From contig JAFFJZ010000020.1 in assembly GCA_018340375.1 (NCBI GenBank), positions 1,798,001 to 1,862,000 on the forward strand: DNA of 64,000 nucleotides. The letters are read 5' to 3'. The notes under the pieces were generated by a model. The model was not told the origin of the DNA. It did no database searches and saw only the letters and a program-made list of their open reading frames with translations. This stretch comes from Gonatopus flavifemur. Its lineage: Eukaryota; Arthropoda; Insecta; Hymenoptera; Dryinidae. How positions within the stretch are numbered: the first letter of the stretch is position 1; each line of letters starts with the position of its first letter. The position numbers and the translations under genes were made by a program. Positions 44,666-56,970 of this stretch are shown one piece after another.

Positions 44666-46294
44666 TGTGTGGTCGTTATTGTTTAATTATTATGTATTAA
44701 AAATCTTTTCAAGTGAAAGTTTAAAATAAATTTCCAGAAACTTGGATTATTCACATAAAGCTCGTTGGATGGTTTTACTCTTGAAGAGTACTGTCAAAGT
44801 GGACATTTGCAAATTGGAGAAAAAAGTCTTATTTTCTGTCTTGAATTTGTTATTAGAGTGGTGATAAACTTGTAGAAGGAGTTTGAAGGTTGGGTGAAAT
44901 CCATATTGATCAGGAAAGTCAAAACCGTATTGCAAAACTTGGAAAATCTGTTAACGTAGCTGACAATACTGGGGTATCGAGTCAGCTTTTCCTTACTACA
45001 TGAAATCTAGGCAGGAGAAATGTATCAAAATTCAGTGAATTCAAGTTGGTGTTGAGTGAGAGAAGACAGAAATATTCATTGGATTTTATTGGTTACTATA
45101 AAAATGTCAACAAATAAGGAAAGGCTATGTAGGACTCACTGTATCGTCTTTTAATATTTTTGTTTCAATAATGTTGTATCATGCTGCTACAAATGAATGT
45201 TATTTCATTTGTGAAACAGGTTCAATACACTTGTTTCTTCACCTTATTAGTAAGAAAATACAAAACTGTCCACAATACAAAATTATTGAAAGAAAAATAA
45301 TAAAAGACGACACAGTGAGTCCTACATAGCCTTTCCTTATTTGTCAACATTTTTATAATAACCAATAAAATCCAATGAATATTTCTATCCTCTCTTACTT
45401 GACACCAACTTGAATTCACTGAATTTTGATACATTTCTCCTGCCTAGATTTCATGTAGTAAGGAAAAGCTGATTCGATACCCCAGTATTGTCAGCTACGT
45501 TAACAGATTTTCCAAGTTTTGCAATACGGTTTTGACTTTCCTGATTAATATGGATTCCACCCAACTTTCAAACTCTTCCTACAAGTTTGTCACTACCCTA
45601 ATAACAAATTCAAGACAGAAAATAAGACTTTTTTCTCCAATTTGCAAATGTCAACTTTGACAGTACTCTTCAAGAGTAAAATCATCCAACGAGCTTTATG
45701 TGAATAATCCAAGTTTCTGGAAATTTATTTTAAACATTCGCTTGAAATAGTTTTGATTAAATGAGTTCTTCATGACTCATATTACTACAAAAATGATTTG
45801 ATCTCTGAGTTTTTTCTAAGAAATATTGATGTAACCCAAGCAGCAACAGAAGTTCAAAGTATATACGAAATAGAAACGTTCGTAGAATGTACGAATAAGA
45901 TACGAAGAATATATAATGAACGTTCATAGAATATTCGAAGGAGACGTTTTTAAATATACTTAGAACGTACATAGTACATTCGAAATGTACGATATTCATT
46001 CAATCGACGTTCGATTGACGTCCCGTCGTATATTCGATTACATACGTTCGATGAATATGCATAGCACCTATGAAACGGTCTCATTGGAACGTGCATAGAA
46101 CATATTTCGAATATTCGAAGAGCGTTCATAGTATATTCTGGTGCTACTTGGGAAGTATTTGAATAAAACTCATTCTCACTGCATCAACAAATTATGATTT
46201 TTCACATATTACAACAGCTATGACTGATTCAATAATTCATGTTGCACTGGATAATAGATTTTTCTAATACATATTAATTAAGAACTAACGATCA
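44666..46294. repeat. Fold-back element I1
   Basis: Long inverted arms meet near 45225. TTATTCACATAAAGCTCG (44749) is complemented near 45703, and CAGGAGAAATGTATCAAAAT (45012) near 45440. The arms carry no recognisable gene. Copy I2 at 54548-56097 is the same family. A7 is inserted in the right arm. Confidence 0.75.
45835..46152 (-). mobile_element. Family A MITE copy A7, TSD AA
   Basis: 318 bp, CCCAAGCAGCAAC...GCTACTTGGG between AA (45833-45834) and AA (46153-46154). It sits in the right arm of fold-back I1. Confidence 0.9.
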
Positions 46295-47090
46295 CATATT
46301 TCACGAAAATAATTAATTTTTATTTTTCAATTCAAAGAAGTCAACCCCATATCCGTAAACTATACTTCAATTCTAAAATACAAACAGATTTGTTACATTT
46401 CCTTCCTCATTTATATCACCTATAATTATATGTAAAAATTAATGGAAAAACCTGTTCAGCTGTTTAAAAATCTTTATGAAATACATGCTGTATGGGTGAA
46501 TTGAAAAGTTCATTCTTCTCCATTTTATATATATTTTAGTAAGCACTTGTATAATTATTAGAGATGGTTTTACTCCACATTATCAATTAGTTCAACTTAT
46601 TACATACTAATAAGTAGCTCACTAGTTTTGACCAACCAACGCTAGTTGGATTCAACTTATCAGTAATTGACCAGTACCCCGCTAGTTTTTTGTGCTCAGT
46701 TTTTCCTCTCTAGCGCCTCATCAGTCATAGGAAAAAATTTGTGAAATTTCTACCAGGGGATAGACGAAACATATGATATTTTTCGCATCCTTCTTTCATA
46801 AAATATGTAAGAATTACAAATTTCAAATATGTGATAATAAAATACATGCATGGGATTGCGCACTGTGAATGCAAATTCTCATTCCATATTGGTTCTGAAA
46901 TATAGGAAGCCAAATTTTCTGAATTATAACCTTCAATCGTAAGAATTTTCCATCGATCCCATAATGTTTCAGAACCACTATGAAATTAAAATCCTCAATC
47001 CCAAGCATGTATTTTATCATCGTTTTTTCGAGAAAATTTTTATTTCTCACGTGGTTCACGAGAATATTTCGCGCAAAATTTCGTACCCTT

Positions 47091-47198
47091 CCCCAACAGA
47101 ACCTCAAATTTGTGTACGTCCAGGAAACGCCCAAATACGTTTTTCGGACGTTCTTCGGAGATTTCCTGGACGTACACAAATTTTAGGTTCTGTTGGGG
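47091..47198. mobile_element. MITE M with CCCCAACAGAACC ends, TSD TT
   Basis: A 108-bp hairpin. CCCCAACAGAACCTCAAATT at the left is complemented at the right, as is GTGTACGTCCAGGAAA. TT lies on both sides (47089-47090 and 47199-47200). Confidence 0.75.
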
Positions 47199-47540
47199 TT
47201 CACTCTCGTTAAAGCACTCTCAACGACAAGACTCGTAGAGTGTAACTTTATGCGATTGAGAATCATAATTTCAAAATTTATAATCACAAAAAGATTATAA
47301 TTATTCAATTTATTCACTCAATTTCAAACATTATTGATGGTTATGTTATTTTCTCAAATCTCTATCGATTTAGCCCAAGTTAATTTTTAATGTACTGATA
47401 CTTGAAATTGTAATTCAATTCCACATGATTTGAAAATTAATGTAATAATACTTGAGTATCATTTAATGTACCTTCAAGTTGAAATTTCATGTACACTGGT
47501 ACATTAAGAGTGCATTAAAATTCAAGAAATTTTTAAGTAG

Positions 47541-48155
47541 TTTAACAGCGCCAAACACTCCTCTGAAGCATCAATTCGTTGTTGTTGGTCGATCGTGAGC
47601 TCATGCGGCACCCACTTTGCACAGAGCTGTCGCATACCCAAATGTTCGTGTGAAATGGTAAAAACACTACCATCTGATATCTTTACAATGTTAGCTAGCC
47701 CGTGCACCTTCAATTTGCGATCGTTCATAACCAATTTGTGGATTTTTTTATATTTCCTGGAATAAGAGCCTCGTTTGGACGTCCACTGCGCTCTGCATCA
47801 TTTGTGCTGGTATGACCACGTTCAAATTCAGCATCCCACGTTTCCACCATTTGTCTTGATGGAGCAGACCGGATAATGTTCATCAAGCCATTGTTTGGTT
47901 TCCACTGTATTTTTTTTCATCAAAAAGCAATGCTTTATCAAAACTCGAAATTCATTTTTTTCCATTTGTTTTCAATCACAAAAGTTGCTTCACACAAAAT
48001 GCTATAACTCACGAATCAATAGTCAGATTGCTATCAAAGTTACACACGTATCGTTTGAAGGTTAGTACTAAATAAAAATCATATGGAAAAAATTCTAGTA
48101 ACGCCATGTATGTGTCATCCTACGGTCCTTTTAAATAGATTGTTAGTATAACGGA
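47541..48155 (-). pseudogene. Mariner transposase, N-terminal piece and right TIR region
   Basis: The minus-strand frame starts at the ATG at 47965 (MEKNEFRVLIKHCFLMKK) and goes on, with one shift near 47890, through APSRQMVETWDAEFERG, DAERSGRPNEALIPGN and IKKIHKLVMNDRKLKVHG to EHLGMRQLCAKWVPHELT and ECLALLN. This is the two-helix-turn-helix DNA-binding half of mariner. CCGTAGGAT near 48115-48123 (inverted) matches a word in the left TIR at 39569. Pieces 39549-39864, 43448-43761, 43972-44032 and this one add up to about 1.3 kb, the usual mariner length. Confidence 0.85.
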
Positions 48156-50780
48156 AACAAATTTTTCGAATCTGAAAACGAATTTCTTTGTAATATTCAA
48201 TGTTCAATCAACATACCTACCAATTTTTGAAACGATATCTCAATTCTTTCTATGAGAGAGAAATTTTTCTTGCAAATTTCAACCACACAGACCCCTTAAG
48301 AGTGCAATCTCACTCTTCCTGGACTTGCAGTATTTCCACTGTTCGAGGGTGAATTTTAGGAATTTAGAGTGCATGGAACAACTATAGTTGATGCTATATA
48401 GTTTACATTGAATTTAATGCAAAACGTATATGGAACTGAATTTATATACGTACTTGAAAACAACTCCCAGCGAAAACATTGAATTTAATGCAGAAATTTC
48501 CACGATGAAGGCCTCGTAATGACCTAAAGAATGACTAGAATGATTTCCACTAGAGTAATTCATGTTTCCTCCATTCGACGAATCCACTGAATTCTTGTGA
48601 AACTACGGCAGTGTGCTTTTTGAATAGTCCCGCGAACCTCTTCCTCGCTCTAACGCCTATCCTTGATATAGGGAGGAAGACACCATTCGGCACTATTTGG
48701 AGAGCGGACCGTATCTTGTAAGGCAATATCTTCACAAAAAGCAAATTGACCATCATCATTGCACTTCCATGATCTCGATTCAATGAATCACAGTAGTACA
48801 GCTAAATCAAAATGAAAAGGAATATCTCAGTATCACGATGATGCGAAAAGTCACATAACAAAATCATGCATCGCTTACGTAAAAATTGATTCGATTCAAA
48901 TACTTTCTTTGATAGGAAAAACAAAGGAAGAAAAACTTTGATGAAATTTGCGCAGTAAATTTCTTTCAACCGATTCCAGCGAGATATCATCTTACCGATT
49001 CTTCATCGTCGGTTCCTTACAGATTCTGATTTTTTGTTCTTCTTTCTTAATGGCAGAAAACCGCTTGTTTTCCAAGCCAACGATTCCATCCTCCTTTGGT
49101 CAATCGTCGTTTATCCATGTTTCTCACAATCTTCCACCAACATCATTAACGTTATGCTCCTCCAATGAACATTCAGCCGGAAATCAAAGAAACCCCAAGG
49201 TTAAATCACCTTGATTTCTTTGAACTTGAACACTGGAATGCAACACGCGGAAATGAATCCGGAAATCTTATCATCCTTTTTTTTCATCATTCGCCTTCTG
49301 TAGTATGAATAAAGGAATTTCAGGAAAATACTTTTCCATATCTTTTCTTTTCCCGACGAAGTATGAGGAATAATTATATATTGTATTAATCCGGTAATGT
49401 CCAGAAATTCCTCAAATTCCCCTACCTTTTGTTAACATGAAAACCATCATGAAAATTGGTCAACTTTACCGAAGGTTAACATCTTGCTGTATTTGAATCC
49501 ACTTTTCTCAGGAAATCTGAGCTCAGTGGCTCGATAGATTTCCGCATTTTCCCTGATATGACAGCTCAAATTCAAAAAGAATCGGAAATTTCCCAGATTT
49601 TTTGATTCATTTGAATCGCGTTTTTCTTTTCAATAATGAGCTTGAGATGTCTGTACTCCGGGTAGTAATTATTTCCCTCGGAGAATTGGGCACTGTTACC
49701 TTACAGCTTTGTATTTTCTTTGAAAAAATGGAGTTTTCTTTATTTTAATTTATACTATATACGCCAATGAGAACTATTCATAAGATTGAAATGAAATGTG
49801 TGCTACGGATGTTTTACGAATGTTCGAAATATATGCTATAAAATATTTCTTGCTCTCGACAACGCTGACAATAAAATACAACTTGGCGCAAGGCTAAATG
49901 CCAAATTTAAGCAATTTGCGTAAGATGAGTATTGATTGATACATCACAAAGTGCACTCATTCAACCCTGGATAAAGCTATTGCGAATTCTCAACCCAGAA
50001 GAAAACGACATCTTTCATGTGATTTATGACGTTCAAATTTACGTCAAAAACGATATGAAAAATCACCTGTATATACGTTCAAATGGACCCCCTTGTTCTC
50101 TAAATTTCTTGGAGTGAAAATCCAATTGTAAGGAGTGAAAATACTGCCAGCCCAACAAGAGTGAGATTTTACTCCTAAAGAGTGAGTTTTTACTCCATAA
50201 GAATGAATTTTTACTCTCGCGGAGCATAGTGATCCAGAATCACAAAAAGCTGGCAGAAAATGAAGAAAAAAGTTCTTATTCTGGAACTTTTTACAATTGA
50301 AATAGTTGAAGTAATATTCCTAGCATGTGTTTCAACTATTGGCAACGTTCAGATGTTAGTTTATACCTTCAAAAATTATCTCATAAATGAGTGGCGGCGT
50401 GCATTTGGAGCTTTCGTACAACGAGAAAACCAATTCAATTTCAAACGTCCACAAATATTTGTAGGATTGAGATATTTCAATTTGCCAAGATGGATTCTCC
50501 TCTTGCAGGTATGTAGAATTCTCATATGCAACTCAAGATATGCATCAAACACGCTTGTGATAATGACTTAATAACGAAGTTGGTTAGGATTTTCTTGAAT
50601 GCGCTTTAAAAATCTAAGATAAAAATAGCCTCAAGTGAAATCCCCCACGTTCCCTTACTCTGAAATCAAATCCACATCATTCAGTAGACCCTCCCTAAAT
50701 AACCTAACCAAAAATCAGCTGCCCCTAGTTGCCCAAATGAATTTTGTGGAAGTTTTTCTGTCATGATGGACTAGTGCATC
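48156..50780. other. Unassigned DNA, no gene seen
   Basis: No frame with recognisable similarity. 48300-48500 echoes element P words (TTGAATTTAATGCA), and 50100-50225 repeats GAGTGAGATTTTACTCCTAA-type units. The rest may be unique DNA. Confidence 0.35.
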
Positions 50781-51209
50781 TCCCTGGTCAAAAAAACTAA
50801 ACAAACCTAAACAAAAAATTTTTTTTATGACTACTTCCGACGTACTAGGTGTTTTTGTCTCGGAAATTTCATAACTAAAACTAAATCTTTGATTTAGGAG
50901 TTACTTCCGGATAAAGGCAATCAACGGCTTTCCGATTGTTTCAGTATTTCATTGATCAATTCACTTAGGTGCATTTCAAGTTTTGATGAAACAAATTTTT
51001 TCCGCTCACTTCCGCAATTGAAGAACTGGATTTTTTAGGTTTCGTTCCGCATTTGGAAAAATAATTTATTTGAAATTCAACATCGGATTTACCAATAACT
51101 GGAGTAAAAATAAAAATGAAAATTAATTCAAACACTCGATACATTTTGTGAATTTGTGGACACACAAATTGTTGCATTCCACTTGGAAATGAGGATAAAT
51201 TCATTCCTA

Positions 51210-51282
51210 CCTAAAGGGGATTTGAACTCTTACCGAACCTATCTACCTATAAGACCTACCTACTTAACCTCTAAGCTATCCT
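51210..51282 (-). other. tRNA-derived segment within element E
   Basis: On the minus strand, TAGCTTAGAGGTTAAG (A box) and AGAGTTCAAATCCCC (B box) lie about 50 bp apart, close to tRNA spacing. The arms do not all pair, so it is a tRNA pseudogene or SINE head. Confidence 0.45.
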
Positions 51283-51509
51283 AACACGCTGCTCCAAGGG
51301 CAAATATTGTCTCAGATATTGTACAGCTGATCGGAAGTTTGATCACGCATGCGTGATTCTGTTTCGGTTCATTTCCGTGTAGATGCAAGAAAACTGTTTC
51401 CATGCATTTCCGATTTATTTCCGCACGAATATACTCGGGAGTAGTTACGTTTATGGACCGCGTAAATGACCTCCAATTACTTAGGTACATCTTAGGTACC
51501 AATTTGTTT

Positions 51510-52430
51510 AGGTTTACTTATGAAAAATCGGAAATGGAATTATGAGAAATGTTTACGCGGTGTCATATGACCTGATCAACTTCCGCGGACTTCCGTTCAG
51601 ACCTAAAAACACAGTTTCCATGTATTTCCGATCTATTTCCGCACAAATATACTTGGAGGTACTTACGTTTACTGACCGCGTGGATGATTTCTTATTACTT
51701 AGATACATCTTAGGTTCCAATCTGTTTAGGTGTACTTATGAAAAATCGGAAATGAAATTTTGAAAAGTGTTTACGCATACTGTGAATTAATTCACTTCCG
51801 CGACTTTACGCTGAGACCTAAATAGAATACTTCGGTTTACTGACGCTTTGTTTCCGGCTCGATGAACTTGGAAGAAGTTATGAATAATATGCACATACTG
51901 TTTTTCTATTACTTGGGAGTATTTGAGGTTCTAATCTACTTCCGTTCACTTATGAAAAATCAGAAATGAAATTTTGAAAAGTGTTTACGTATACTGTGAA
52001 TGAATTCACTTCCGCGATTTTACGCTGAGACCTAAAGAGAATACTTCGGTTTATTTATGCTTTGTTTCCGCACTGATGAACTTGGGAGCAGTTATGAATA
52101 AAATGCATATAATGTCTTCCTATCACTTGGGAACATTTTAGGTTCCCATCTGCTTTCGTTCACTTATGAAAAATCGGAAATGAAATTTCGACAAATGTGT
52201 ACGCATACTGTGAACTAATTCACTTCCGCGACTTTACGCTGAGACCTAAAGAGGATACTTCGGTTTATTTATGCTTTGTTTCCGCACCGATGAACTTGGG
52301 AGGAGTTATGAATAATGTGCATATAATGTCTTCCTATTACTTGGGAACATTTTAGGTTCCCATCTGTTTCCGTTCACTTGTGAAAAATCGGAAATGAAAT
52401 TTTGAATAGTGTTTACGCGGTGTTTTGAAT
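51510..52430. repeat. Tandem array, about 215-bp unit, more than four copies
   Basis: The phrase GAAAAATCGGAAATGAAATT recurs near 51523, 51742, 51955, 52170 and 52384. Other landmarks of each unit are TTACGCTGAGACCTAAA, ACTTCGGTTTA, GATGAACTTGG and TTGGGAACATTTTAGG. Two more units lie inverted at 53280-53600. Confidence 0.8.
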
Positions 52431-53984
52431 AGTGTTTAGCGAGCGGGAGAAATTTGTTTCATCAAAACTTGAAATGCACCTAAGTGAATTGATCAATGAA
52501 ATACTGAAACAATCGGAAAACCGTTGATTGCCTTCATCCGGAAGTAACTCCTCAATCAAAGGTTTACTTTTAGTTATGAAATTTCCGAGATAAAAACACC
52601 TGGTAAGTCGGAAGTAGCCGTAAAAAATTTTTTTTGTTTAGGTTTGTTTAGTCTTTTTGACCAGGAATCAGGTCACATGACACCGTTAACATTTGTCAAA
52701 ATTTTCTTTCCGATTTTTCATAAGTACACCTGAACAGATTGGAACCTAAGATACAACTAAGTAATTAGAAGCCGCGGTCAGTAAACTTAACTACGCCCAA
52801 ATATATCCGTGCGAAAATAAATCGGAAATGAACGGAACCCTAGTTTAGTGCAAGTCATACGTAAGTAAACCGAAACTCTCTACGTGTGGATTGCGGAAAT
52901 TGGCGGAATCAATTATCATGTGGAAGAAAATCCCAAGTAGAAACTCCCTACATGTGTAAAATCCTCGTTCGGAAGTACTCGGAAGAGATCCTAAGTGATT
53001 TGAAAACATCTACTTCAAAAATATTTAGCCCTGGTCAAAAAAACTAAACAAAAAATTTTGTTACGACTACTTCCGACTTACCAGGAGTTTTTGTCTCGGA
53101 AATTTCATAACTGAAACTAAACCTTCGATTCAGGAGTTACTTCTGAATAAAGGCAATCAACGGTTTTCCGATTGTTTCAGTATTTCATTGATCAATTCAC
53201 TTAGGTGCATTTCAAGTTTTGAAGAAACAAATTTCAACACCTCGATAAAAACTATACAAAACACCGCGTAAACACTATTCAAAATTTCATTTCCGATTTT
53301 TCACAAGTGAACGGAAGCAGATGGGAACCTAAAATGTTCCCGAGTAATAGGAAGACATTATATGCATTTTATTCATAACTCCTCCCAAGTTCATCGGTGC
53401 GGAAACAAAGCATAAATAAACCGAAGTATTCTCTTCAGGTCTCAGCGTAAAGTCGCGGAAGTGAATTAATTTACAGTATACGTAAACACTTTTCAAAACT
53501 TCATTTCCGATTTTTCATAAGTGAACGGAAGCAGATTGGAACCTAAAATGTTCCCAAGTGATAGGAAGACATTATGTGCACAGCATTCATAACCGTTCCT
53601 AAACTTATTGGTTCGCAAATAGAGTGGAAGTGTACGGAAACAGTTTTTTTACTTCCACACGGAAATAAACGGAATCACAGTATAGTCCAAATAATACCTA
53701 AGTAAACCTAAACTGCCTACGTGTGTAGTGCGGAAGCCGGCGGAATCAACTGTGAGTCGGAAAAGAATCCTAAGTGATTGGAAACTCTCTACTTGTGTCA
53801 AATCTCGGTTCCTAAGTAGTCTAAACAGATCCTAAATAATTTGAAAACATTTACTTCAAAAATACTTAGGTTTCTTTAGATTTTTTAACCAGGGTCTCAT
53901 ACCTATCATAATCAACTTGATATTTCATGAACCCTGAATATTAAAAATGATTGTTTTTCATATCAGTGATGTCTAATAACATCA

Positions 53985-54257
53985 AACTGTTGATATAGCT
54001 CTTGTATTTTTAATAAATAATAAATTATCTAAAAGCCAATATCAGGGAATGAGATCCGATAGCAAATCGCACAATTGTAAATTATATCCACCATATACAT
54101 TAATTTGAGGAGTCAAGAAGAGATGTTATCCTCCAAAATTATAAATAACTGTGAAAAAATCTAGCGCCGAGATGAAATTACAAGCTTTGTTAAATCATAC
54201 CTTGGAAAGAATATTCTTAATCCAAACGGATGTCATTAAGGGTCTACCTGATAAAGT
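53985..54257 (+). pseudogene. Second Transib transposase fragment, part 1
   Basis: The frames give CKLYPPY, RCYPP and SSAEMKLQALLNHTLERIFL, collinear with residues 111-160 of the complete Transib protein at 26196. Stops and shifts make it dead. It is cut after GLPDK by element H1 and resumes at 56825. Confidence 0.75.
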
Positions 54258-56824
54258 CCCGACTAGAAATTTACCCCATGGACCAGATCAGGTAAACCTT
54301 GATCCAGATCAGGTCCTGATAAGGCAACCTCATCAGGACCTAACAAGTCATGTCACGCTGCACTATTATGAGGACCCCATCAGGAAAGACTAATTAGGAT
54401 TTTGTGAGGAATTCCTTACTAAAACCTCAAAAATAAATCAAAACTAATCTATGAGCCTGTGTGAAAATTGCAGTTCGGTTGACAGATGTGAGGTTAAATT
54501 TATGTGATCAACAAATGGATGAATTATTTTTGTGAAATGTGTGGTGGTTATTTCTTGAATAATGTGTATCAAAAAGTCTGTTAGTGAGTGCAAAATGATT
54601 AAGTAAATCAGTCATAGCTGTTGTAACGTGTCAAAAAATCGTAATTTGTTGATGCAGTGAAAATGAATTTTCTTCAAATACTTACATCAGCACTTCTAAG
54701 CAAAAAATCAGAGATCATATTGATTTTGTAAGAAATATGAGTCATGAAAAACTCATTTGATCAAAAATATGTCAAAAGAATGTTCAAAATGAATAACAAA
54801 AAACTTGAATTATTCACTTGCAGCTCGTCGAATGGTTTTATTTTTCAAATTGAAGAGCACTCTTGGAGTTGAAATTTTCAAATTTGATAAAAAAGCCTTA
54901 TCTTCTGAGTTGAATTTGTTGTTAGGGTGATAATAAACTTGTAGGAAGAGTTTGAAAGTTGAGTGGAATCTATATTGATCAGGAAAGTTCAAATCGTGTG
55001 GCAAAAGTTAGAAAATCTGTCAACTTAGCTGACAGCGCATGGGTATTCTATCAGCTTTTCTTTACTAAACCAAATGCTGGCAGGAGAAATTCATCAAAAT
55101 ATAGTGAATTCAAAGTGATGTGAAGTAAGAGAGGACAGATACATGCATTGAATTTTATTAGTTATTATAAAAATGTTGATAAATATGGTAAGGCTATGTA
55201 TGACTCAATGTATCGTCTCTCAATATTTTTGTTTCAATGATTTGCATTTTTGAGTGTGCATTTTCGTATCTTTTCACCAGTAACTAGTGTTAGGTTGAGA
55301 AAACATGTGTATTGAACCTGTTTCATGAATATAATAACATTTATTTGTAGGAACATGACACAACATTATTGGAACAAAAATATGGGAAGACGACACTTTG
55401 GATCTTCTATAGTCTTTTCTTATGTTTTAGAACGTTTATGAGAACGAATAAAATCTAATGAATATTTCGGTCCTCTCTTACTTCACATCACTTTCAATCC
55501 ACTATATTTTGATGAATTTCTCCTGCCAGCATTTGGTTTAGTGAAGAAAAGCCCATGCGCCGTGAGCTAAGTTGACAGATTTTCTAACTTTTGCCACACG
55601 ATTTGGACTTTCCTGATCAATATAGATTCCACTCAACTTTCAAACTCTTCTTACAAGTTTATCATCACCCTAACAACAAATTCAACTCAGAAAATGAGGC
55701 TTTTTTCTGAAATTAACAAATTTCAACTTCAAGAGTACTCTTTAATTTGAAAAGTAAAACCATCCGTCGAGCTGAAAGTGAATAATTCAAGTTTTTTGCA
55801 TTTCATTTTGAACATTCGCTTGAAATATTTTTGATCGAATGAGTTCTTCATGACCTTTATTATTACAAAATGATTGGGATTTCTGAGTTTTTTCCGAGAA
55901 ATACTGATGTAAATTAATATTGATATAGATATTGTCGTTGTTGATATTATTGTATATTTGAATAGAATTAATTGTCACCACATCAGCAACTTATGATTTT
56001 TTACATATTACAGCAGTGATAACTGATTCAATAATTCATTTTGCACTCAATAACAGATTTTTTTATGCGTATTAATCAAGAAATAACGAAAGAAGAGTAC
56101 TTGTTCGAAACTTATATTTGATTATGACGAAACACATATTCATTCAGTTCATATATACTCTTTGAATAATACTCAGATGATGTGATGTGTAGGAAAGAAA
56201 AATGATGCTGAATAGTCAATAAATCAACCTTATGAGAATTGTGATAAGTTAAATGAAATACTTATTTCGCTGGTGATGGTTGAACGTTTGCTAAGTTTTT
56301 TTCGCTGTATGCATAACGTGGAAAATCTTGTGAAATTTTCATAAGTTCCGCCTAATTAAAACCCAAATAGTTAGTTTTCAATTCACATTGAGAATAGATT
56401 GAACAAATTGTTCAACAGTTTTCAGAAGTAGGTAATGTGTTCGGAATGAAGGGATTGAATTTAAAAACAGGCACAGTTGAAAATCGTTCAAACATGTTCT
56501 TCTTATTGAAGGAAAATTTGTTTAATCAAAGAGTGTACAATCTGAAATCAAGTCTGTACATTCTTGTATTCAGTTTATCAAACTATGTCCATGATCTTAG
56601 GATGACCGAATGAGGTCCTGATGCGGATACAGCGAGGAAAACCTACTTCGACCTTTTCAGGATAATTTGAGGAAATCCTGACTAGGACCAAATGAGGTCA
56701 TCCATACGTGAGTCATCCACACCTAATCCCGATCAGGACCGTTACGGGTATTCCTTATTTCGGATGACCTTGTCAGGTCCTCATCATATGTTGGGTTAGC
56801 CTGATGACAATTTCCAGTCGGGGT
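54256..56824. mobile_element. Element H1 (CCCGACTRG ends), TSD GT, inside a Transib relic
   Basis: 54258-56822, with ends CCCGACTAGAAATT and, inverted, CCCGACTGGAAATT, flanked by GT on both sides. Removing it joins AAAGT to GTTACAA and keeps the Transib frame (DKV-LQLDWICKWG). The terminal 150-200 bp at each side are rich in GATCAGGACCT/AGGTCCTGATC words. The centre is fold-back I2. Confidence 0.8.
54548..56097. repeat. Fold-back I2 within H1
   Basis: The arms begin TTATTTCTTGAATAATGTGT and, inverted, TTATTTCTTGATTAATACGC. The inner arm words are the same as in I1 (CAGGAGAAATTCATCAAAAT, CTTTCAAACTCTTC). The turn lies near 55300. Confidence 0.72.
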
Positions 56825-56970
56825 GTTACAATTGGATTGGATTTGCAAATGGGGTTGCGATGGCATTTCTGGACAAAGTATGTTCAAACAAAAATTGATT
56901 GATGATGATGGAACTGAATCTGATTCAATTCTTTTTCTTCACTTCATTGGTGCCATTGCAGCTTGTATCG
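56825..56970 (+). pseudogene. Second Transib transposase fragment, part 2
   Basis: LDWICKWGCDGISGQSMFKQ, with the first catalytic Asp in WGCDG, then DDDGTESDSILF and FIGAIAACI, collinear with residues 176-218 of the complete Transib protein. It ends at the CCCGACTAG of H2. Confidence 0.78.

Larger units (their letters stand above)
44033..47540. mobile_element. Element P (TTAAAAATTTC ends) splitting the mariner
   Basis: The left end, CACTGTTAAAAATTTCTGCA, and the inverted right end, CTACTTAAAAATTTCTTGAA, agree through GAATTTTAATG. The interior repeats ATTTAATGTAC-type words near both ends and contains a tRNA-like piece, fold-back I1, A7 and MITE M. No clear TSD is seen. The flanking mariner codons join as LALLN-NKIEF. 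Confidence 0.6.
50782..53894. repeat. Element E block (CCCTGGTC ends) with tandem units
   Basis: The block starts CCCTGGTCAAAAAAACTAAA and ends TTTTTTAACCAGGG, with TCT on both outer sides (possible 3-bp TSD). Inside, the terminal sequence occurs again inverted near 52666 and direct at 53029, so at least two related elements are nested or duplicated head to head. The ends resemble those of element D. No protein was found. Confidence 0.6.

Noticed and set aside
50782..53894. 2-bp duplication for element E
   Set aside because: Outer flanks are CT and TC when two bases are compared; only a 3-bp TCT match is seen, so E was not counted with the 2-bp families.
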